Assembly (NCBI RefSeq): GCF_000717875.1
Contig: NZ_JOCT01000001.1
Span: 496,001 to 560,000 of the forward strand
DNA length: 64,000 nt
Direction: 5' to 3'
From: Streptomyces sp. NRRL S-455
GTDB taxonomy: Bacteria > Actinomycetota > Actinomycetes > Streptomycetales > Streptomycetaceae
The position numbers were made by a program, and so were the translations under genes. Under the pieces are notes generated by a model. The model saw nothing but the letters and a program-made list of their open reading frames with translations. It was not told the origin of the DNA and did not search any database. Shown here piece by piece: positions 16,730 through 25,781 of this stretch (position 1 is its first letter; every line of letters starts with the position of its first letter).

Positions 16730-17605
16730 ATGTCTTGGTTCGAATCACTCATCCTCGGACTCGTCCAGGGGCTGACCGAGTTCCTCCCCGTCTCCTCCAG
16801 CGCGCACCTGCGACTGACCGCGGCCTTCTCGGGCTGGGAGGACCCCGGCGCGGCCTTCACGGCGATCACGCAGATCGGCACCGAGGCCGCTGTGCTGATC
16901 TACTTCCGCAAGGACATCGGGCGGATCATCTCGACGTGGACGCGTTCGCTCACCGACAAAGCGCTGCGCGGTGACCCCGACGCGCGGATGGGCTGGCTCG
17001 TCATCGTCGGCTCGATCCCGATCGGTGTGCTCGGCGTGACACTCAAGGACCAGATCGAGGGACCCTTCCGCGACCTGCGGATCACCGCGACGATGCTGAT
17101 CGGCATGGGTATCGTCCTCGGCGTGGCCGACCGGCTCGCGGCGCGGGACGAGAACGGCGGCCGGCACCGCGCGCCCAAGCAGCGCAAGGCCCTGGAGGAT
17201 CTGGGCGTCCGGGACGGCCTGATCTACGGCGTCTGCCAGGCCATGGCACTCGTCCCGGGAGTCTCCCGCTCCGGCGCCACCATCAGCGGCGGCCTGTTCA
17301 TGGGCTACAAGCGCGAGGCCGCGGCCCGCTACTCCTTCCTGCTCGCCATCCCCGCGGTGCTGGCCTCGGGCCTGTTCGAGCTGAAGGACGCGACCGAGGG
17401 CGGTCACGTGTCCTGGGGCCCGACGATCTTCGCCACGGTCATCGCCTTCGGAGTCGGGTATGCGGTGATCGCATGGTTCATGAAGTTCATCTCGACCAAG
17501 AGCTTCATGCCGTTCGTCTACTACCGCATCGCGCTGGGCATCGTCATCATCGTCCTGGTCGGCATGGGGGTGCTGAGCCCGCACGCCGGTGAGTCCGCGC
17601 ACTGA
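16730..17605 (+). CDS. uppP: Undecaprenyl-diphosphatase
   Basis: This 291-residue polytopic membrane protein of the BacA/UppP family recycles the cell-wall lipid carrier by removing a phosphate from undecaprenyl diphosphate; overexpression gives bacitracin resistance in many bacteria. The active-site motifs are [17 protein letters not shown] at the N-terminus and [16 protein letters not shown] in the middle. The ATG at 16730 gives [14 protein letters not shown], the usual start. There is no clear ribosome site, so initiation may be weak or leaderless. Confidence 0.93.
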   Translation: MSWFESLILGLVQGLTEFLPVSSSAHLRLTAAFSGWEDPGAAFTAITQIGTEAAVLIYFRKDIGRIISTWTRSLTDKALRGDPDARMGWLVIVGSIPIGVLGVTLKDQIEGPFRDLRITATMLIGMGIVLGVADRLAARDENGGRHRAPKQRKALEDLGVRDGLIYGVCQAMALVPGVSRSGATISGGLFMGYKREAAARYSFLLAIPAVLASGLFELKDATEGGHVSWGPTIFATVIAFGVGYAVIAWFMKFISTKSFMPFVYYRIALGIVIIVLVGMGVLSPHAGESAH

Positions 17606-17701
17606 CGCGGCCTGTGTGATCCGGCTCTCGTGACCAACCGCATATCGATCGGGTAGCCGTCCGGTAGCGGGCTGTCAGTGGCTGCCCCTAGGCTTGTCCG
17701 C

Positions 17702-17881
17702 ATGTCCCCCGATTCCGTGACCCCTGGTTCCGTGCGGTCCGCCGCCGAGGTCAACGAGGAGATCCGTGCCCTGTGGCGGCGCACGGGCGGCACCCTGTCG
17801 GCCGAGGAGCGCGCGGAGTACGAGCTGCTGGTCGTCGAGTGGGCGATCGCGATCCGCGGCGGCGTCGTCAAGGCAGCCTGA
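17702..17881 (+). CDS. Small conserved-looking protein of unknown function
   Basis: This 59-residue acidic/helical protein contains AAEVNEEIRALWRRTGGTLS and AEYELLVVEWAIAIRGGVV. It has no motif I can assign. TAGGCT ends seven bases before the ATG, giving a leaderless promoter, and codon third positions are strongly GC, both supporting a real gene. It lies upstream of lnt in the same direction, but a 152-base gap with its own possible promoter separates them. Confidence 0.65.
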   Translation: MSPDSVTPGSVRSAAEVNEEIRALWRRTGGTLSAEERAEYELLVVEWAIAIRGGVVKAA

Positions 17882-17904
17882 CCACTTCTGCCCCCGTTCC
17901 CCGG

Positions 17905-18000
17905 GCGCCCTGCCGCGCAAGCACCTCGTCTCGCCCCTGCATGTCGGGGCCTGTGGTCGACCGGCCCGGCTTCCTCTGTCCTAGATCGTCGGCAGGGCGC
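17905..18000. repeat. 11-bp perfect inverted repeat around a 74-base loop, upstream of lnt
   Basis: GCGCCCTGCCG (17905-17915) is complementary to CGGCAGGGCGC (17990-18000). A smaller CCCC/GGGG hairpin lies inside. It could terminate transcription from the small gene at 17702 or fold a read-through mRNA before lnt. Confidence 0.4.
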
Positions 18001-18033
18001 ACACTGGAGGCACCCGCGGGGTAGGAGGCGCCT

Positions 18034-19608
18034 ATGAAGACGCTCGGCCACTGGCTCGCCTCCCCCTGGCAGCGCTCGGCCGCCGCGGCGGTCGCGGGCG
18101 CCCTGCCCGTCCTGGCCTTTCCCGCCCCGTCCCTGTGGTGGTGCGCCTACGTCGCCCTGGTCCCCTGGCTCCTGCTGCTGCGCACCGCGCCGACCGGAAA
18201 GCGGGCGGTGTACGACGGCTGGTGCGGCGGCTTCGGCTTCATGCTGGCGATGCACCACTGGCTGCTGCCGAGCCTGCACGTGTTCACGTTCGTCCTCGCC
18301 GCCCTGCTCGGCGTGCTGTGGGCGCCGTGGGGCTGGCTGGTGCGACGCCTGCTCACCGGCATCCCGCCCTGGACCAGGGTCGCGGCGGCGCTGCTGGTGG
18401 TGCCGTCGGGCTGGCTGGGCGTCGAGCTGATCCGCTCCTGGCAGGGCCTCGGCGGGCCGTGGGGCATGCTCGGCTCCAGTCAGTGGCAGGTCGGACCGAC
18501 ACTGCGGCTGGCCTCGGTCGGCGGGGTGTGGCTGCTCAGTTTCCTGGTCGTCGTCGTCAACGTCGCGGTCACCGTGCTCGTGGCGGTCCGGCAGTCCCGC
18601 GTGCCCGCGGTGGCCGGTCTCGTGGCCACCGCCGCCGTCACCTCCGCCGCGTGGGCCTTCTCGCCACGCCCGGCCGTCGACGGCCACATCAGGATCGCCG
18701 TCGTCCAGCCGGGCGTCATCAGCGGCCCGGACAGCGCGGATCGCCGGTTCGCGCGCGAGGAACAGCTCACCCGCCGCCTCGCCGGCCAGGACGTCGACCT
18801 GGTCGTCTGGGGCGAGAGCAGTGTCGGGTTCGACCTCGGCGACCGACCCGATCTCGCCCGGCGGCTCGCGGACCTGTCCCGTGCGACGGGCACCGACATC
18901 CTGGTCAACGTGGACGCCCGGCGCTCCGACAAGCCCGGCATCTACAAGAGCTCGGTCCTGGCCGGCCCGGACGGCCTGACCGGCCAGCGTTACGACAAGA
19001 TGCGGCTCGTCCCGTTCGGCGAGTACGTCCCGGCCCGCTCCCTGCTCGGCTGGGCCACCTCCGTCGGCAAGGCGGCCGGGGAGGACCGCAGGCGCGGCTC
19101 ACAGCCGGTCGTGATGAATGTGGGAGACGGTCTGCGCATCGGCCCGATGGTGTGCTTCGAGACCGCCTTCCCCGACATGACCCGCCACCTCACCAAGGAG
19201 GGCGTCGACGTGCTGGTCGGCCAGTCGTCGACGTCCACGTTCCAGCACAGCTGGGCCCCCGGGCAGCACGCTTCCCTGGCCGCCCTGCGCGCCGCCGAGA
19301 CCGGCCGGCCGATGGTGCACTCGACACTCACGGGTGTCTCGGCCGTCTACGGCCCGAGCGGGCAGCGCGTCGGATCGTGGCTCGGTACGGACGCGTCCGC
19401 CACGCGGATCTACGAGATCCCCCTCGCACACGGCACGACGCCGTATGTCCGCCTCGGCGACTGGACGGTGCACGCGGCGCTGCTGATCCTGGCCGCCTGG
19501 GCCGCCGGCGAGGGCGGACGGACCCTGCGGTTCAGGCGGTCCGCTCCTGAACCGCGTACACCACCCGCTCGCACAGTTCATGGGTCTCCAGCGCGTCCCG
19601 GGCGCTGA
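18034..19608 (+). CDS. lnt: Apolipoprotein N-acyltransferase
   Basis: This 524-residue enzyme has about seven membrane segments (residues ~15-215) followed by an extracytoplasmic nitrilase domain. The Glu-Lys-Cys triad is visible: Glu in DLVVWGESSVGFD, Lys in RYDKMRLVPFGEYVPARSLL, and Cys in GPMVCFETAFPD. It adds the third acyl chain to lipoproteins after Lgt and Lsp. GTAGGAGG lies seven bases before the ATG. The C-terminal ~25 residues (77 bases) overlap the 3' end of the opposing oxidoreductase gene, so the extreme tail is probably poorly constrained. Confidence 0.9.
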   Translation: MKTLGHWLASPWQRSAAAAVAGALPVLAFPAPSLWWCAYVALVPWLLLLRTAPTGKRAVYDGWCGGFGFMLAMHHWLLPSLHVFTFVLAALLGVLWAPWGWLVRRLLTGIPPWTRVAAALLVVPSGWLGVELIRSWQGLGGPWGMLGSSQWQVGPTLRLASVGGVWLLSFLVVVVNVAVTVLVAVRQSRVPAVAGLVATAAVTSAAWAFSPRPAVDGHIRIAVVQPGVISGPDSADRRFAREEQLTRRLAGQDVDLVVWGESSVGFDLGDRPDLARRLADLSRATGTDILVNVDARRSDKPGIYKSSVLAGPDGLTGQRYDKMRLVPFGEYVPARSLLGWATSVGKAAGEDRRRGSQPVVMNVGDGLRIGPMVCFETAFPDMTRHLTKEGVDVLVGQSSTSTFQHSWAPGQHASLAALRAAETGRPMVHSTLTGVSAVYGPSGQRVGSWLGTDASATRIYEIPLAHGTTPYVRLGDWTVHAALLILAAWAAGEGGRTLRFRRSAPEPRTPPARTVHGSPARPGR

Positions 19609-20437
19609 GCACCCGGCCGGCCCGCACCGCGTCCAGGAAGGCCAGCACCGCCTGTTCGATACCGCGCTGCCGGGCCACCGGCACCCAGTCCCCGCGGCGC
19701 CGCACGGTCGGCTGACCCTTGTGGTCGACGACCTCGGCGAGATTGATCACCTGCCGTTTGGTGTCCTGTCCGGACACCTCCAGGATCTCCTCGGCCGAAC
19801 CGCTGAGCCGGTTCATCACGCCCAGCGCGGTGAAACCGTCCCCGGCGAGCTGGAGCACCAGGTGGTGCAGCAGGCCGTCCCGGACGCGGGCGTGCACGGT
19901 CACGTCGTCGACCGGGCCGGGCGCCAGGAACCGCAGGGTGTCGACGACGTGGATGAAGTCGTCGAGGATCATCGTGCGCGGCTCCTCCGGCAGCCCGATG
20001 CGGTTCTTCTGCATCAGGATCAGCTCGCGCGGATGGTCGGCGCACTGCGTGTAGCCGGGGGCGTGCCGCCGGTTGAAGCCGACCGCGAGGCTCACGTCCC
20101 GCTCCTCGGCGAGCCCCACCAGCCGCGCGGAGTCGTCGAGTGCGTAGGCGAGCGGCTTGTCGACGTACGTCGGTACACCCGCTTCCAGCAGCCGCGTCAC
20201 GATCTCCGGGTGCGTGATCGTGGGCGCGTGCACGAAGGCGGCGTCGAGGTCCGCCGCGAGCAGGGAGTCGAGCGTGGTGTGCCGACGCTCCCGCGGCAGG
20301 TGCAGGCCGTCGGAGACCCGGGCGAGCGTGGCCGGCGTGCGGGTCTGCAGGTGCAGCTCCACCCCGGGCTGGAAGGCGAGGACCGGGAGGTAGGCCTTCT
20401 GCGCGATGTCGCCGAGTCCGATGCAGCCGACCTTCAC
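19532..20437 (-). CDS. Gfo/Idh/MocA-family oxidoreductase
   Basis: This 301-residue NAD(P)-dependent protein has a Rossmann N-terminus (VGCIGLGDIAQKAYLPVLA), the catalytic-loop motif VDKPLAYAL (EKP equivalent), and FNRRHAPGY further on. The substrate, probably a sugar or cyclitol, cannot be assigned. AGGAG precedes the GTG at 20437, deciding this start over an upstream one. It begins 13 bases after the end of the truncated monooxygenase and was perhaps once in an operon with it. Confidence 0.85.
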   Translation of the reverse strand: MKVGCIGLGDIAQKAYLPVLAFQPGVELHLQTRTPATLARVSDGLHLPRERRHTTLDSLLAADLDAAFVHAPTITHPEIVTRLLEAGVPTYVDKPLAYALDDSARLVGLAEERDVSLAVGFNRRHAPGYTQCADHPRELILMQKNRIGLPEEPRTMILDDFIHVVDTLRFLAPGPVDDVTVHARVRDGLLHHLVLQLAGDGFTALGVMNRLSGSAEEILEVSGQDTKRQVINLAEVVDHKGQPTVRRRGDWVPVARQRGIEQAVLAFLDAVRAGRVLSARDALETHELCERVVYAVQERTA

Positions 20438-20450
20438 GGGGCGTTCTCCT

Positions 20451-20816
20451 CTATCGGTTTCCTGCCGGGGTCTGCCCGGAAGCATACGGCGGGGCGTACG
20501 GCCCGGGAGGCCGCCAGTCGGCGATGCCGTCGAAGCCGCGCAGGAACAGGGCGGGTCCGGCCTGGGACAGTGCCGCGATGACGGTGTTGCGTACGGCGAT
20601 GCCTGTGCGGCTGGTCATGAGGTTGAGGCGGGCGACCCGCACGGCCTGGCGTGCGATGGCGGTCGCACGGGGCAGCCTGGCGGCGCTGTAGGCGGGCAGG
20701 TCGTCGCAGTGGTGTGCCAGGACGATCGCGTCCTCGATGGCCTGGTTGCCGCCCTGGCCGAGGGTCGGGGGCATGGCGTGCGCGGCGTCGCCGACCAGGG
20801 CGACCCTGGCCCCGCT
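20451..20816 (-). pseudogene. Flavin monooxygenase, C-terminal remnant (5' end deleted)
   Basis: About 118 residues remain of a class A FAD-dependent monooxygenase of the salicylate-hydroxylase type. The FAD motif ARVALVGDAAHAMPPTLGQG is followed by GNQAIEDAIVLAHHCDDLPA and a normal C-terminus ending ADWRPPGPYAPPY. The ~290 residues that should precede the motif, including the first FAD-binding GxGxxG, are absent: homology stops at about 20812-20817 and the same DNA continues as a TetR gene on the other strand. No start codon or promoter suits the fragment. Confidence 0.75.
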
Positions 20817-21380
20817 CGCTCCGACCTCGTCGCCGACACCACCCTCGCCCTGCTCGCCGAGCGCGGGATGCGCGGTCTCACGCACCGGGCGGTCGACACG
20901 GCGGCCGGGCTCCCCCAGGGCTCCACGTCGAACCTCGCGCGGACCCGGCAGGCCCTGCTGGAACTGGCGGTGCGGCGCCTGGCCGACCGTGAGGCACGGG
21001 TGCTGGCGCTGCACGAGATGCCGGACCCCGGGGCCGGGGCCGACTCCCTCGCCGACGCCCTGGCCCTGGCGACCCACCGCGCGCTGACGGGCGACCGCGC
21101 CCTCTCGCTCGCCCGCTACGAACTGGCACTGGAGGCGACGCGCCGCCCCGAGCTGCGGGCCTACTTCGACGCGACGGGCGCCCGCTTCCGGGAGCAGCTC
21201 GCCGCTCTGGTCGCCGGGATGGGCTCCACGGACCCGGCCCGGCACACGCTGTCGCTGATCGCCTGGGCGGACGGGCTGATGTTCAGCTGCGTGGCGGGCT
21301 CGTTCGGTGCCGAGGTGCCGAGCCTGGAGGAGGTGCGGGCCGGGCTGCGGGAGCTGCTCGGCGGGATGCTTCCGGGCTGA
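20778..21380 (+). CDS. TetR-family regulator with an abnormal N-terminus
   Basis: From about 20817 the sequence is a standard TetR regulator: SDLVADTTLALLAERGMRG, then LTHRAVDTAAGLPQGSTSN (HTH), and a C-terminal ligand domain ending RAGLRELLGGMLPG. Its natural first residues are missing because the DNA upstream belongs to the monooxygenase remnant. The best available start is GTG at 20778, which adds ~13 foreign residues, with GGGGG seven bases upstream. The HTH itself is complete, so the protein could still bind DNA. Its original target was probably the deleted monooxygenase. Confidence 0.65.
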   Translation: MRGVADQGDPGPARSDLVADTTLALLAERGMRGLTHRAVDTAAGLPQGSTSNLARTRQALLELAVRRLADREARVLALHEMPDPGAGADSLADALALATHRALTGDRALSLARYELALEATRRPELRAYFDATGARFREQLAALVAGMGSTDPARHTLSLIAWADGLMFSCVAGSFGAEVPSLEEVRAGLRELLGGMLPG

Positions 21381-21423
21381 AAACAGGTGGTGCGGGAGGG
21401 AGCAGCCCCGACAGGATGCGTGC

Positions 21424-21936
21424 ATGACGAACGAACGCCGCATCCCTGCCACAACCGCCGACGAACGCACCATGCTGGAGGGCTGGTTGGAGTTCCACCG
21501 GCAGACCCTCGCCTGGAAGTGCGAGGGCCTCGGCGACGAGCAGCTCAGGTCCGCCTCGGCGGAGCCCTCCCCGCTGTCCCTGATGGGGCTGGTGCGGCAC
21601 ATGGCGGACGTCGAGCGCAACTGGTTCCGAAGGGTGCTGACGGACGAGGACGTGGCGCCGCTCTACTGGAGCGACGAGGATCCGGACGGCGATTTCCGTC
21701 TGACCGGGACGGACACCTACCAGGAAGCACACGCCGCCTGGCAGACCGAGATCGAGACCGCCCGCCGCAACGCGGCCCGCTTCGGTCTGGACGACGTCTC
21801 CGAGGGCAAGCACCGGCGCACCGGCGAGCGGTTCAACCTGCGGTGGATCTACACCCACATGATCGAGGAGTACGCGCGGCACAACGGTCACGCCGATCTG
21901 ATCCGCGAGCGCATCGACGGCGCGACCGGCGACTGA
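21424..21936 (+). CDS. DinB-like protein (DUF664)
   Basis: This 170-residue four-helix-bundle protein belongs to the DinB/YfiT superfamily. LRSASAEPSPLSLMGLVRHM carries the first metal-type His, and RWIYTHMIEEYARHNGHADL carries the other two (HxxxxxxxH arrangement). Relatives include thiol-dependent transferases using mycothiol or bacillithiol, but this group is uncharacterised. CAGGAT ends six bases before the ATG, so translation is probably leaderless. Confidence 0.82.
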   Translation: MTNERRIPATTADERTMLEGWLEFHRQTLAWKCEGLGDEQLRSASAEPSPLSLMGLVRHMADVERNWFRRVLTDEDVAPLYWSDEDPDGDFRLTGTDTYQEAHAAWQTEIETARRNAARFGLDDVSEGKHRRTGERFNLRWIYTHMIEEYARHNGHADLIRERIDGATGD

Positions 21937-22051
21937 CGACGTCACCCGCGCCACGCCGACGGCCTCCGTACGGGGCGGGAGATCACCCGTGCGGGGCATC
22001 CTCCTCCTGTCCGCTTCCCCAGTCCCGCCCGGACACAGCAGAGTTGCCCGG

Positions 22052-22555
22052 GTGCATCGAACGACGACCACCGCGACGCTCCTGGTGACCGTGGCTGTCT
22101 CGGCCCTGTCCGGCTGCATGACGGTCCAGCGTTCCTCCGCTCCCGGTCCGCCGGTGGCACCGCCCCGCCCGTCGGCGCCGCACCCGGCGGGGCAGGCGGA
22201 GACACAGGCCGTGCCGGCACCGGCCCGGGAGGCCCTCGCACGGATCGAGACGTCCCGCCGCCCGGAGCCGGCCGCGTCCGAGTCCCGGCCGCCCGCCCCC
22301 GCGGCGGCCCCGCCGAAGCGGGCGGTGCCGTCCGGCCGCCGCGACCAGCACCCGCACCCCGTGCGGCCGGAGCCGCGCCCGCGGGGCACGCACCGGCCGC
22401 ATGTCGACGCCCCGGACGTCGCGGGCCGGGTACGGCAGGACGTCCAGAAACGCGTTCCGGACCACACGGATGTCTGTGCCCTGGGCAGGCGGTACGGAGG
22501 GTGGCCGGCGGACAGTCCGCAGGCGACCATCTGCCGCGACACCTACGGGCGTTGA
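22052..22555 (+). CDS. Putative lipoprotein, proline-rich
   Basis: This 167-residue protein has a signal peptide and lipobox (ATLLVTVAVSALSGC). The mature region is dominated by Pro, Ala and Arg (residues ~30-115) and looks disordered, then a short C-terminal part contains VDAPDVAGRVRQDVQKRVP and VCALGRRYGGWPADSPQATI with a possible Cys pair. I do not recognise a family. The start is a GTG at 22052; no strong ribosome site is visible. Confidence 0.6.
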   Translation: MHRTTTTATLLVTVAVSALSGCMTVQRSSAPGPPVAPPRPSAPHPAGQAETQAVPAPAREALARIETSRRPEPAASESRPPAPAAAPPKRAVPSGRRDQHPHPVRPEPRPRGTHRPHVDAPDVAGRVRQDVQKRVPDHTDVCALGRRYGGWPADSPQATICRDTYGR

Positions 22556-22564
22556 CCCGCCGCG

Positions 22565-23080
22565 TCAGGGCCGCTGCCGCGGCGGCCTCCACGTCCCGTC
22601 GCCGTCTTCTCCCAGCCGGCTCTCCAACCGCCGGATGGCGGCCCGCACGCCCTGCCCGTAGCGGTCGTCGGCGAGGCCGGCCGCAGCCTTCCTGGCCCTG
22701 CTCAGGTGGGTGCGGGCGGCGTCGCCTTCACCGAGCCCGGCGTAGTCGGCGGCCAGGCTCAGGTGCAGGGAGGGGTAGAACGCGCGGACCGCGAGCGCGC
22801 CTTCCCGCGCCGCGGGACCGCTCTCGCCGATCTCCTCGGCCGCCGTCAACGCGCGCAGATCCCAGGCCAGTTCGTCCGCGGGGTCGTCCTGCGTGTCGGC
22901 CAGGTAGTGAGCGAGCGTGCAGCGGTACAGCGGGGCACCGTGCTCCCCGATCTCCGCCCACAGTTCCAGCAGGCGCCGTCGGGCCTCCTCACGATCGCCC
23001 GCGTGGTGCAGGATCACGACTTGCCCGATCCGCGTCAGCACGGCATCCGCCGCCGCCTGCCCCTGCCGCTCCGCCACCAC
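22565..23080 (-). CDS. Hypothetical helical (TPR-like) protein
   Basis: This 171-residue all-helical protein contains repeats reminiscent of tetratricopeptides: HHAGDREEARRRLLELWAEI, YRCTLAHYLADTQDDPADEL, and LSLAADYAGLGEGDAARTHL. Streptomyces proteins of this type are of unknown function. The GTG at 23080 (or the adjacent GTG at 23077) follows GGAGGGC. It ends 9 bp from the stop of the convergent lipoprotein gene. Confidence 0.7.
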   Translation of the reverse strand: MVAERQGQAAADAVLTRIGQVVILHHAGDREEARRRLLELWAEIGEHGAPLYRCTLAHYLADTQDDPADELAWDLRALTAAEEIGESGPAAREGALAVRAFYPSLHLSLAADYAGLGEGDAARTHLSRARKAAAGLADDRYGQGVRAAIRRLESRLGEDGDGTWRPPRQRP

Positions 23081-23205
23081 GCCCTCCGCACGTTCGCCGG
23101 CTGTCTCCTCCCGACGCTAACCGCAGAACGGGAGGATCCGGCTCATGCCGCTCCGTACCTCACCGGCCACGTGGCATTCGACCGTCGGCCATGAGCCGTC
23201 AGCCC

Positions 23206-23889
23206 TCAGCCGAGGTTCGGAATCGTCCAGTCGACCGGCTCATGCCCCTGGGCCGCCACCGCCGCGTTGATCTGCGTGAACGGCCGGGAGCCGAAGAACT
23301 TCCTCGCCGACAGGGGCGAGGGGTGCGCGCCCTTGACCACCGCATGCCGCGAGGCGTCGATCAGAGGGAGCTTCTTCTGCGCGTAGTTGCCCCACAGCAC
23401 GAACACGGCCGGGTCGGGCCGCTCGGCCACGGCCCGGATCACGGCGTCGGTGAACTTCTCCCAGCCCCGGCCCTTGTGTGAGTTGGCCTCGCCGCCGCGG
23501 ACCGTGAGCACCGCGTTGAGCAGCAGCACGCCCTGCTGGGCCCAGGGCATCAGATAGCCGTTGTCCGGGATCGGAGTGCCCAGCTCCTCGTGCATCTCCT
23601 TGTAGATGTTCCGCAGGGACGGCGGGATCCGCACACCGGGCCGGACCGAGAAGCACAGCCCGTGCCCCTGCCCCTCGCCGTGGTACGGGTCCTGACCGAG
23701 GATCAGGACCTTCACCTTCTCGTACGGCGTGGCGTCCAGCGCGGCGAAGACCTCCTCGCGCGGCGGGTGGACGGGGCCCTTCGCCCGCTCCTCCTCGACG
23801 AACTCCGTCAGCTCCTTGAAATAGGGCTGCTGCAGCTCGTCACCCAGAACCCCGCGCCAGGACTCGGGCAGCATGGCGATGTCGGTCAC
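23206..23889 (-). CDS. ung: Uracil-DNA glycosylase, family 1
   Basis: This 227-residue base-excision-repair enzyme removes uracil from DNA. The catalytic water-activating loop is LILGQDPYHGEGQGHGLCFS, and the Leu-insertion loop is GAHPSPLSARKFFGSRPF. Total length and ending (DWTIPNLG) match family 1 Ung. The GTG at 23889 (MTDIAMLPESW), with GAGGA upstream, is preferred to one nine codons earlier. Confidence 0.93.
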   Translation of the reverse strand: MTDIAMLPESWRGVLGDELQQPYFKELTEFVEEERAKGPVHPPREEVFAALDATPYEKVKVLILGQDPYHGEGQGHGLCFSVRPGVRIPPSLRNIYKEMHEELGTPIPDNGYLMPWAQQGVLLLNAVLTVRGGEANSHKGRGWEKFTDAVIRAVAERPDPAVFVLWGNYAQKKLPLIDASRHAVVKGAHPSPLSARKFFGSRPFTQINAAVAAQGHEPVDWTIPNLG

Positions 23890-23981
23890 GTCAACGTCCT
23901 CACGATGTGTGGTCACTTGCAGGCCTCAGAACCTACCGGCGACCACTGACAACATGCCCTCGAGAGCCCGGAGGCCGCCCG

Positions 23982-25562
23982 CTACCAGGCGGTCTTGCGG
24001 TGCAGCTCCCACAGCATCATGATCGTCGACGGGTCCAGGGCCCGCTCCGCGCCCGAGACGTCCCGGCTCGCCGCGACGTACTGCCTGCCCTGCCACAGCG
24101 GCAGCAGCCGTGCGTCGTCGACGAGGATCTGCTGGGCCTCCTCGAACTCCTTCACCACGTTCGCGCGATCGCTCTCACGGCGCGACCGGGGCAGCAGATC
24201 GCCGGTGATCTCGGGCGCCGGGTAGGGCGTGCCGAGGGCGTTCTGCTCGCCGACGAACGGCGCGATGAAGTTCTCGGCGTCCGGGAAGTCGGGGAACCAG
24301 CCACGCCCGAACACCGGGTACTCACCATTCTGGTAGCCCTTGACGTACGTCTTCCAGGGGCGGCTCTTGAGGGTGATCGTGAACAGTCCGGAATCCTCGA
24401 GCTGACGCTCCAGCTCCTTGAACTCCGCGGCGGTCTCGGAGCCGTAGCGGTCGCTCGTGTACCAGAGGGTGAGCGGGACCCGCCGGGTGATGTTCGCGTC
24501 GGCGAGGATCTCACGGGCCTTGTCGACGTCCGGGTCGCCGTAGTCGTCGAAGAAACCGGTGGTGTGGCCGGTGAGGCCCTTGGGGACCATGGAGTACAGC
24601 GGGTCGACGGTGTCCTTGTAGACCTTGTGCGCGATCGCCGCCCGGTCGACGACCTGCGCGATGGCCTGGCGCACGGCCTTCCGGTTGGCCCAGGGGTCCT
24701 TCGGGTTGAACACCAGGTAGTTGATGTCCGTGCCGGTGCCCTCGACCAGCTGGATCTCCTCGTCCCTGGAACCCTGGAGCTCGACGACGTCCCCGGCGGC
24801 CAGACCGCGGTAGGTCACGTCGATCTGCTCGTCGCGCAGTGCCTTGACCATGGCGCCGGAGTCCTGGAAGTAGCGGATGGTGACCGCGTCGTTCTGGCGC
24901 TTCGCGAAGCCCTTGTAGCCCTCGTTGCGGACGAGGACGGCTTCCTTGCCCTCGTTGTAGGAATCCAGCCTGTACGGCCCGGAACCGACGACGTCGCCGT
25001 CCTTGCGCAGGGCGTCCTCCGGGTAGGCGTCCGGGGAGACGATCGACATGGCGGGGGTGGCGAGCACGAACGGGAAGGTGGCGTCGGGCTTGTTGAGGTG
25101 GAAGATCACCTCGCGCTCGTTCGGCGCCTGTACCCGCTCGAGGCTGCCCAGCAGACCGGCGGGACCGCCGTTGACGTTGATCTTGCGGATCCGGTCGAAG
25201 GAGTACTTCACGGCCCGGGCGTCGAGCGCGTCCCCGTTGGAGAACTTCAGGCCCTCGCGCAGCTCGCAGCGGTACACCTGGTTCGAGGAGTCGCTGAAGC
25301 CGCACTGCTCGGCGGCGTCCGGCTGCGGCTCGCTGGAGCCCGTCGGATAGCTCAGGAGCGTCTGGTAGATGTTGCGGAACAGCTCCCAGGAGCTGTCCCA
25401 GGAGGCGGCAGGATCGAGCGTGCTGGGCGTGCTGGTGGTGCCCACGACGATCGGCCCTTCGTCCTCCGGGGTGTCGGACGACAACACGCCGCACCCGGTG
25501 ACAAGGGACGATATGGACGCGATGGCCGCCACCCGCCGCAGGCATCGGTTCCGGTTGAACAC
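23982..25562 (-). CDS. Peptide-type ABC transporter substrate-binding lipoprotein
   Basis: This 526-residue SBP_bac_5-family protein has a lipobox (ASISSLVTGC) after a short signal sequence and family landmarks such as TLDPAASWDSSWELFRNIYQ, ELREGLKFSNGDALDARAVK and LVFNPKDPWANRKAVRQAI. It binds oligopeptides or similar solutes outside the membrane. GAGGAG lies seven bases before the GTG at 25562; another GTG six bases earlier would be too close. No permease or ATPase genes adjoin, so it is an orphan binding protein or works with components elsewhere. Confidence 0.88.
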   Translation of the reverse strand: MFNRNRCLRRVAAIASISSLVTGCGVLSSDTPEDEGPIVVGTTSTPSTLDPAASWDSSWELFRNIYQTLLSYPTGSSEPQPDAAEQCGFSDSSNQVYRCELREGLKFSNGDALDARAVKYSFDRIRKINVNGGPAGLLGSLERVQAPNEREVIFHLNKPDATFPFVLATPAMSIVSPDAYPEDALRKDGDVVGSGPYRLDSYNEGKEAVLVRNEGYKGFAKRQNDAVTIRYFQDSGAMVKALRDEQIDVTYRGLAAGDVVELQGSRDEEIQLVEGTGTDINYLVFNPKDPWANRKAVRQAIAQVVDRAAIAHKVYKDTVDPLYSMVPKGLTGHTTGFFDDYGDPDVDKAREILADANITRRVPLTLWYTSDRYGSETAAEFKELERQLEDSGLFTITLKSRPWKTYVKGYQNGEYPVFGRGWFPDFPDAENFIAPFVGEQNALGTPYPAPEITGDLLPRSRRESDRANVVKEFEEAQQILVDDARLLPLWQGRQYVAASRDVSGAERALDPSTIMMLWELHRKTAW

Positions 25563-25781
25563 GCGCACGCTCCTCGATCTGCCATACCAAGGGTCGGCAG
25601 ACCATACCGCAGTGCCGCGCCGGCTGGCTCTCCCGGGGCGATGACTCCTTGATCACGAAATCCTTGACGACGTTGTCATCGCCTTCGTGGCCCCTTGAAA
25701 GGACCCCTGAGCCGGCTGAATGGACCCCCGGTTCGGCACGGGCGTCCCTCGCGTGCGGGCGCCCGTGCCGGACCGCGTACG

